DNA of 64,000 bases from Durusdinium trenchii (lineage: Eukaryota; Sar; Dinophyceae; Suessiales; Symbiodiniaceae): contig CAXAMN010006513.1 of assembly GCA_963970005.1 (NCBI GenBank), forward strand, positions 38,530 to 102,529. The letters are read 5' to 3'. A program made the translations under genes and the position numbers. Shown here in pieces: positions 58,030 through 64,000 of this stretch. How positions within the stretch are numbered: position 1 is the first letter of the stretch; each line of letters begins with the position of its first letter. The notes below the pieces were generated by a model. That model did no database searches, had not been told where the DNA came from, and saw nothing but the letters and a program-made list of their open reading frames with translations.

Positions 58030-60088
58030 TCTTCTCACACGGAGTCTTCTGGTTCCTGGTCATCAACGCTCAGTTTTTTCCATTGGGGCGAGTCGTTTTT
58101 GGCTGATTTCCGTCTGACGCGACGGATCTCACCACCCATGTAGTCAACATCATATGGAGGCTCCTGGCCTCCACGAGGGCGGCTGCGAGTTGATTGTTTC
58201 TCTACTTTGAGGACCCTTTCCCAGATTGGAACTTCGCACAACCCGAGCGGCCATGCCAGTGCCCAGCTCCGGGAAGGAGAGCGCCGGCACCGTCACCGCC
58301 GACGTCCAGCTGGGGCCATCGGGGAGAACGCGCTCCTCCAGCTGCTGCCTGCATCGTGGGAGCGATGAAAGCCCGAAGCTCGGAACATCATACAGCTCCT
58401 ACTTGACCCCTCTATATATATATATATTCTATATATATATATATATATACGTATTCTGCATTCCAAGGTGTTCAAAAACAGCTTGGCCAGTTCAAATGTC
58501 CAATCCTGATGCTGATCCCGTCCCGTGGCGCAACGAAAACAGGCCCATGGCGCCATGCGTTCGCTCCTGGACATCCCAGGAAAACCCCTCGCCTGGTCAC
58601 TGACAGTTGCTTTTGCAGCGCCTCCACCTGCGCCTGTGCTCCGCTGAGCTCCTCCCGCTGTGCCTGCGCACGACTCAGTAGCGCCAGGGCGCTCTCAGCG
58701 TCGGGCACGCCACAGGCACGCGAAATGTGCTCCAGCTGTTGCCTCGGCGTGGTGCGGTACATTTTTAGGGGGAAGGAAAACGGGGAAGTTGGATGCCATG
58801 GACGCCCCAAAGATCTACGACTGAAAGAAAAGTGATCCATGTTTCCGCGATGAGAAACGGGTCCAGCCCACCTGGAAGCCAAAAGAAATGCCTTCTTTCA
58901 TCTTTCCACTGGATGCCGTGTCTTGAACTGATGGGTGTTCCATTGCCATGTGATTGTTCCCAGCGGGGCTTGGAAGGTGACGATCACATGCAATCACTAT
59001 CATGCATGAGACTATCTATTTCAAGTGGGGGCAGCAATCAACAAACACCGAGTCCACCCACTTTTGATGGAAGAAACCACGCCCATCGGCCTCCGTCGCA
59101 GTGGTAAATGAAAACTTGCTCTTCCGCCCAGTGGTCAACCCTCAAGACACCATTGCCAAACGGGCCCATCAGCCAAGTTGCTCGGCCTCTTTCCGCTGCC
59201 GTCGCTCTTCAGACAGCTCCTCAACTTTCCACCATTATTTTAGGGTGTGTAGAAGGCCAAAGCGATGAAGTCCGGTCGCCCAACTCGGCGCTGATATCAT
59301 GTTGCGAGCGTTGTGAAGGTGTACTTAAATCCGCTGGTAGGGGTAACAGCAGCTGATCCGCTGGTTTCCATGGTTTCGCCGGTGATATTCCTCATCCCAC
59401 TGACCCATCAACAAAGGAGGACTTAAACGTACAGCCTCTGTCAGGCACCCTTCTTGGATCGCAGCTGCAGATTGAATCCCTAGTTCACCACCCCCGAACA
59501 GATGCACATGTTTTTCTACATCCCTCACGATCTCTCACCCCATGATCCTCCCCATCCACCCCATCTCCTGTCGCGTTTGGTTCAGCTCCTGCCGCAGCCG
59601 CGCCAACTCTTCCGGCAGCTGCGAAGCGTCCTGCTGAGCCATGATGGGCGAACTCATCGCCGCAATCTGCTGCTGCAGGGTGAGCACCTGGAAATCGCAG
59701 GGTGAGGTCGGGCACCAAACCGTCGATATCCCCAACGCTTGGACGACCCACCATCTATCTCTGGTTCCCTCATGTTCCCTCAGAGCTGGATGCAAAATCA
59801 GAGCTCAAAGTGTAAAGACTTATATAAAAAAGGCAACAAAAAAAGAAAAACATCAACCAACCCGGGGCAATCACTTCCGCACCTGATTCCGAAAGAAGTT
59901 GGCCTTCTCCTCTGCTTTTCGCAGCTCCCGTCGCAGGCGCTCTGCTTCCCGGGCGTCCGCGGCGGGTGGCTCCGGCGCGGTGGGCGCGGCCAGCGCGGGT
60001 GCTGGCGCCACCGCTGTGGTTGGGGCGTGGGCTGGCGCAGTCGCAGGGGGCACGACTGCGGCGGCGGCCACATACGGGTATGTGTAGC
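58030..60088 (-). CDS. Ala/Pro-rich and coiled-coil exons, possible N-terminus of the metacaspase
   Basis: Five minus-strand blocks look coding. 60088-59883: GYTYPYVAAAAVVPPATAPA, more Ala/Pro, then REAERLRRELRKAEEKANFF, ending at a GT donor. 59687-about 59540: VLTLQQQIAAMSS then LPEELARLRQELNQTRQEMG. About 58750-58604: QLEHISRACGVPDAESALAL then LSRAQAQREELSGAQAQVEA, a coiled coil. 58341-about 58225: LEERVLPDGPSWTSAV. About 58165-58035: PYDVDYMGGEIRRVRRKSAK. They are on the same strand and directly upstream of the first metacaspase exon (57681), with no stop-and-restart evident. Membership in one gene is inferred. They could instead be a separate coiled-coil protein. Confidence 0.5.
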
Positions 60089-62157
60089 CTCCAAGTAGCC
60101 GAATCGTCAAAGAAAGCCGTGATTGTGGCATGATCTGCTGCGCCAAACATCGGCGGCCAATTGAAGATCATGTCAATAAAACTGAAAAAACATACAAAGG
60201 TATTACGTCTGGTCTTATTCAACAGTCTACAGTTTTGCAAAGAGTTTTGAAGTGTCTCTTCAACATGTCCCGTCCTCCAACGGGACCCTTCCCTCCGCTG
60301 CTGTACACGCGGCCCACCATCCCTTCGCTGGTGGGTCGACTAGCAGTCTGGCTAGACCATTGCACGGCCGCAGCAAGGGAAGGCCGGAGCATGGCCGGTG
60401 AAAACGGGCCGAGATCAAGAGTTGTTCTATAATTTAAGGGCTGGAGTGTACTTCTGGTTGTTTCAGCTATGGGTCTTAAAAGAGGAGAACCCATCATTCA
60501 GGGAAAATAAACTACAAAACCATTGGCCCATTGTTGAGTCGCACTCATAGGGTGGGGTGCCCTCTTCCACAGTCTAGTTCCTGGCACACCAGTTATGCAA
60601 TCGTGCTCACTCTGTCACTGGCCAAGCAGGTGTGGCTTTCGTTTAGCTGGCTACCCCGAAATTTGTTCCGCTGCACAGAAATCTGATGAAATCTGACGTG
60701 CGCTTTCTCCAACTCACTTGAAATTGCTTTGTTCTTTGCGTCTCTTTGGACTTTCCCTGTCATGCGCTTTCTCCCCCACGGCCCCCACGGTCTGAGCATC
60801 GTCCGTACACATCGCTTCGTCCAAAGAAAACGATCCGATGGTCCGCACTCCACACAGGCTTTTCATTTTTCGTGTTTGAACCTTTGCCCCTTTGAACGAT
60901 CCCAAAGTCAATTCCTTTCAACATCAACCACCCGAGATGACCCGGGGCCTCGAGTGTCAGGTCGCAGTGAACTCTGGTTTGGCCAAAAGAATACCGGGCC
61001 TTTTGGGGGGCAGCCTGCAGCTATCAGCCAAAATATCCATGAGGAGGAGTGTCAAACAAAATCTGTCGTTCGCACGCAAACAGAAGCCATGAAAAAGGGA
61101 CCGACCTTCAAAATGAATCTACAAAAGTTGGATCTTATCATATCTTATCTACAAAATTTAAAAGGTGTTCATTTTGGGTTGCACCAAAAACCGGGATACT
61201 ATGTCCTATGTGTTCACACGCTGACTTGGATTACCACCTCGATGTTGTGAAGCACTGAAATCACAGCATCGTTCAACATGGTCCGTCAAATCGATTCCAA
61301 TCTCTTGTCCGGGCACGACGCCAGCGTCTAGTATTTGGCTTCGCTTGGGGCTTAGTTTAGGCTTGGTTCCAAGTCACTCCGTGTCTAAATCTCAAAACCC
61401 TGAAGGAGAGTATACACCTCCATGCCGCACATTCCACGCATCGTAAGCCTTGAACGCCCGTTTTTAAGCAATTGGCCATCCGGCAAGCTCTGCCGTTCGC
61501 CGAAGTCCTCCCGTCCCGGACCAACGATGCATCGGCCCACTGGATCTGGTGGAATCCACTGGAAGAACGCGCCGAGACGACGCGCCTCATGCGAAAAAGG
61601 ACGACGCTTCGAACGACGCAGTTTTTGCCAGTTTCTTGACCAGAAATAGAGGGAATAAATGATAGATAATGATAGATGCGCCTTTTCGGGGGGCCCTGTG
61701 GTGTAGCGGAGTGACCTTGGTGTTTCAGTTTGTGGGGAGTCATGGTGTTTGCTCTCGAGACTCCCTCTCACAATTGGCTGAGCATCTTAGTCTGTGGGAG
61801 GGCACATGAGTTCTGCAGATGCGGGTGGAAGGGAAACATGGCCTCCATGCGACTTTGGCAGAGGCCACAGGCCCGCAATTGGATTTCATTGCGCAGAAGG
61901 GATTGGCCCAATATACCAATCCTGCTTGTAAATGGTCCTTTTGACAGGGATTTAAAGTTGAACGTCAACGAGTCAATGAAAGAAGAATCCAGGGGCGCCC
62001 CGAAAAAACACTTGAGCAAAAAACATGTGTAGCATCTCTGAAAAAGCCTTTCGCGGCCGGTCAATGGAAGCCGCACGACCCTCGGCACCGAGCCCGTGCG
62101 GCTCGTGAACGAGGCACGGGCTCGGCACCGGCACGGCCAAACGGTCAACGGCTCCGC
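60089..62157. other. No convincing gene; contains a dispersed repeat
   Basis: Aside from the diverged repeat at 61227-61405 (partner of 26815-27020), nothing resembles a known protein. It is the interval between the metacaspase-side exons and the DnaJ-X gene, so probably intergenic. Confidence 0.45.
61227..61405. repeat. Dispersed repeat, copy B (pair with 26815-27020)
   Basis: Shared blocks in the same order include TTGGATTACCAC, CGATTCCAATCTCTTGTCC, GGCTTAGTTTAGGCTTGGTT and CAAGTCACTCC. It is diverged from copy A by many substitutions and small gaps. Confidence 0.55.
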
Positions 62158-63462
62158 TCATCGCTTCACCGAGCCCAGCAACGCTTCCTCCAACAGCTGC
62201 TTCGCACCCTCCGCCTGCCAAGTCAATGCGCGGCGGTTCCGTTCCGAACGCTGAATCCCAGGCAACGCAACGCAAAAAAAACGCGCAGTGCCACAGGTGT
62301 GTAGGGTTCAGTCAAGACGATGTGGCTTTGACCTTTGAGTGGAGGTTCCCATCGAATCTGAAGAAGACTTGAACCACAGTTGGACGGTTACAAAGGGGTG
62401 TCGAAGACCGCTTTCGAAGAGCCCCAAGTTTGAGGGTTCTTAAGCATGTCTTGTGTGTGTGTGTGGATGCATGTGAATGATCGATCTAACCTTTTGCTTG
62501 GGGTGATGAAGTTTCATGCTGGCTAGCAGGATTTTAAAAGACAAAATCAAGATGGATTTACAGGTGGTCGAGGAAAAACCCTCCTTCAAAGGGAAAATAC
62601 CCTCGAGCACGAAAACCCAGTGAGCAACATGGGTCGAAACTGTACGAGGCCCACCGGAAAACAAAAGAAGTGATGACTAAGACAGCGATTGCTGTACAGC
62701 CAAAAACCTGAGCTGTCATGTTCCGAAGGAAATCACATGACTACAGGTCGACAACATCTGCCCCGATCAGAGGACGAAGAAGAAACAGGAGGTACGTACC
62801 TACAGTAGGAGGTACTGCTTACAATCCCATCCCAAAGACCCACGGTCCCGCCGTGCGATGCGGGCCACTTGCGTGCTTCCGCCTGGCTCTCATGGCCCTG
62901 ATCTCGGAAGGATCGGGCCACGTGTAGCAAGGCTTGACAGCGCCGGAGACGCAGCTGCCATGGCACGCTCACATCCTTCAGGACCTGGAGACGCAGCTGC
63001 CCCATCGCGCAGCCCCATGCGCGCGTCGTGGTTAACTGGCCCGAAGCTGGGGCTTTTGTCCGGAGCACACGGTAGTTGTCCAAGAACGGGCAACTCGAAA
63101 GGTAAGAGCATGTAAAAACATGTACATTACAAACGAACGTGAAAACGCCGATACCTTTCTGGGGGCCATCCTACCTTGAAGTTAGTAGGAAACATCTCCT
63201 TGGACCTTCGTGACTTTCATCAAATAGAGTGGCCCTCGAATTCCGCCTCGCCTCGCCTACCCTCGCCCTCCCTCCTGCTAAGCCCTCTCTCCGCCTTGCC
63301 ACTGACGTTCTTCAGGGTGGCAGAGATGTCCAGCAGGCAAACATCCCAAAGCGTTTGCAGAAAGACCGGCAACGTCCCTTCCAGCGTCTCTTCGAAGCCA
63401 CTCAGCCCATTTGCCTCAGCGACGCAGAACGCAGCTCCGATGGAACCGGATGGATCAGCCAC
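62158..63462 (-). CDS. 3' part of a DnaJ-X-domain protein (Hsp40 cofactor type); 5' end outside the window
   Basis: DnaJ proteins stimulate Hsp70. Three minus-strand exons fit the end of a DnaJ-X (PF14308-type) domain. About 63460-63304 reads AAFCVAEANGLSGFEETLEG and LPVFLQTLWDVCLLDISATL. 62984-about 62895 reads VLKDVSVPWQLRLRRCQALL then HVARSFRDQG. 62214-62158 (57 nt) reads AEGAKQLLEEALLGSVKR and a TGA. The layout LP-x-FL-x-T-x-W-D-x-x-x-x-DI-x-x-TL followed by VL-x-D-x-SV and R-x-x-RC/A-x-AL is the signature I rely on. The J domain with HPD should lie 5' of 64000 and is not seen. Start and first splice sites are approximate. Confidence 0.7.
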
Positions 63463-63561
63463 CGGGAGCGTTTGGAACCCTCACCCGATCCTATCCTCTT
63501 GCTCCAAGCTACGTGCGTGCCATCTTTCGCACCTGGCAAAGGAGAGCTTGAATTGAATAAC

Positions 63562-63812
63562 CCAAAGGTGCCAATAAACACTGGTTATCTAGCGTGCTGC
63601 AAGCCAGGTGGCTTTGTCTCAACATGGTGTATGAGCACAAAGCCTTGCTTTTTACTGCAACATCCAGACCCAGCCACTGGGCCGCTCCACCCAAAACACC
63701 CTCGCCAAACCGTTTCCGAGATGATGCCGGATTCATCTTGCCCCTTCAACATCCCAAGCACAGAAGGGAAGCCATGAGTCATCCTAACTTTTTTTCATCA
63801 GTTCAACCGGAT
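63562..63812. repeat. Dispersed repeat, young copy (pair with 49341-49558)
   Basis: It is almost identical to the 49.3-kb copy over about 215 bp. It carries two extra short segments, near 63720-63742 (GATGATGCCGGATTCATCTT) and 63773-63784 (ATGAGTCATCC). It lies in the DnaJ-X gene region upstream of the first recognised exon, probably within an intron. Confidence 0.9.
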
Positions 63813-64000
63813 CCCCAACTGGCCTCAATCTTCCCTTCGAACCAACTTCCAAGATTGCTTCACACCCCCACTTTTGGTCCTTTCATTACTGGTCATCGGA
63901 AACTCTTTGGTTTTCGGAGATGTAACCTGAACTCTTCGCACCCTGTGCTGACCCCACCTTCGCTCCGGTGCCAGGCCGCCGCGGCCTCGCCCTCCACGGA

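Noticed and set aside
1..64000. Dinoflagellate spliced-leader genes or relics, tRNA and rRNA genes
   Set aside because: I looked for the spliced-leader sequence, T-loop words and rRNA-like blocks and saw none that hold up. A covariance-model scan would be decisive.

Overview
The window looks like nuclear DNA of a dinoflagellate, most likely a Symbiodiniaceae-type alga. There are no bacterial operons. Recognisable proteins are split into many short exons (about 30-430 nt) on one strand. Exon joins fall at AG|G, and donors are a mix of GT, GC and GA, a hallmark of dinoflagellate genes. The only long intact reading frame belongs to a Ty1/copia-type LTR retrotransposon whose acidic, aromatic-rich Gag tail and extra domains resemble dinoflagellate elements. 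Assignments are by eye from motifs; exon edges are approximate unless stated.

Layout. 1-0.2 kb: short tandem repeat. 0.7-2.5 kb: weak minus-strand coding exons. 5,676-13,837 (plus strand): complete LTR element with identical 182-bp LTRs, a 5-bp target duplication, a frameshifted gag and one very long pol frame. Pol carries protease, a methyltransferase-like domain, integrase, reverse transcriptase, RNase H and an unusual membrane/coiled-coil C-terminus. 14.2-17.9 kb: unidentified minus-strand exons. 18.36-28.54 kb (minus): a voltage-sensor cation channel with a cyclic-nucleotide-binding domain, traced from S3 to the stop codon. 29.0-42 kb: mostly repeats (fold-back hairpin, 22-bp minisatellite, roughly 200-240-bp satellite, microsatellites) with a few weak exons. 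43.4-47.6 kb (minus): EHD/dynamin-like GTPase. 49.8-53.2 kb (minus): unidentified exons, including a glycosyltransferase-like one. 54.3-60.1 kb (minus): metacaspase with an Ala/Pro-rich and coiled-coil region upstream that may be its N-terminus. 62.16-64 kb (minus): 3' end of a gene with a DnaJ-X-like domain.

Every host gene I can recognise is on the minus strand, consistent with the unidirectional gene clusters of dinoflagellates. The retrotransposon lies antisense to this array. The genes do not form an obvious pathway: an ion channel, a membrane-remodelling GTPase, a protease and a chaperone cofactor.
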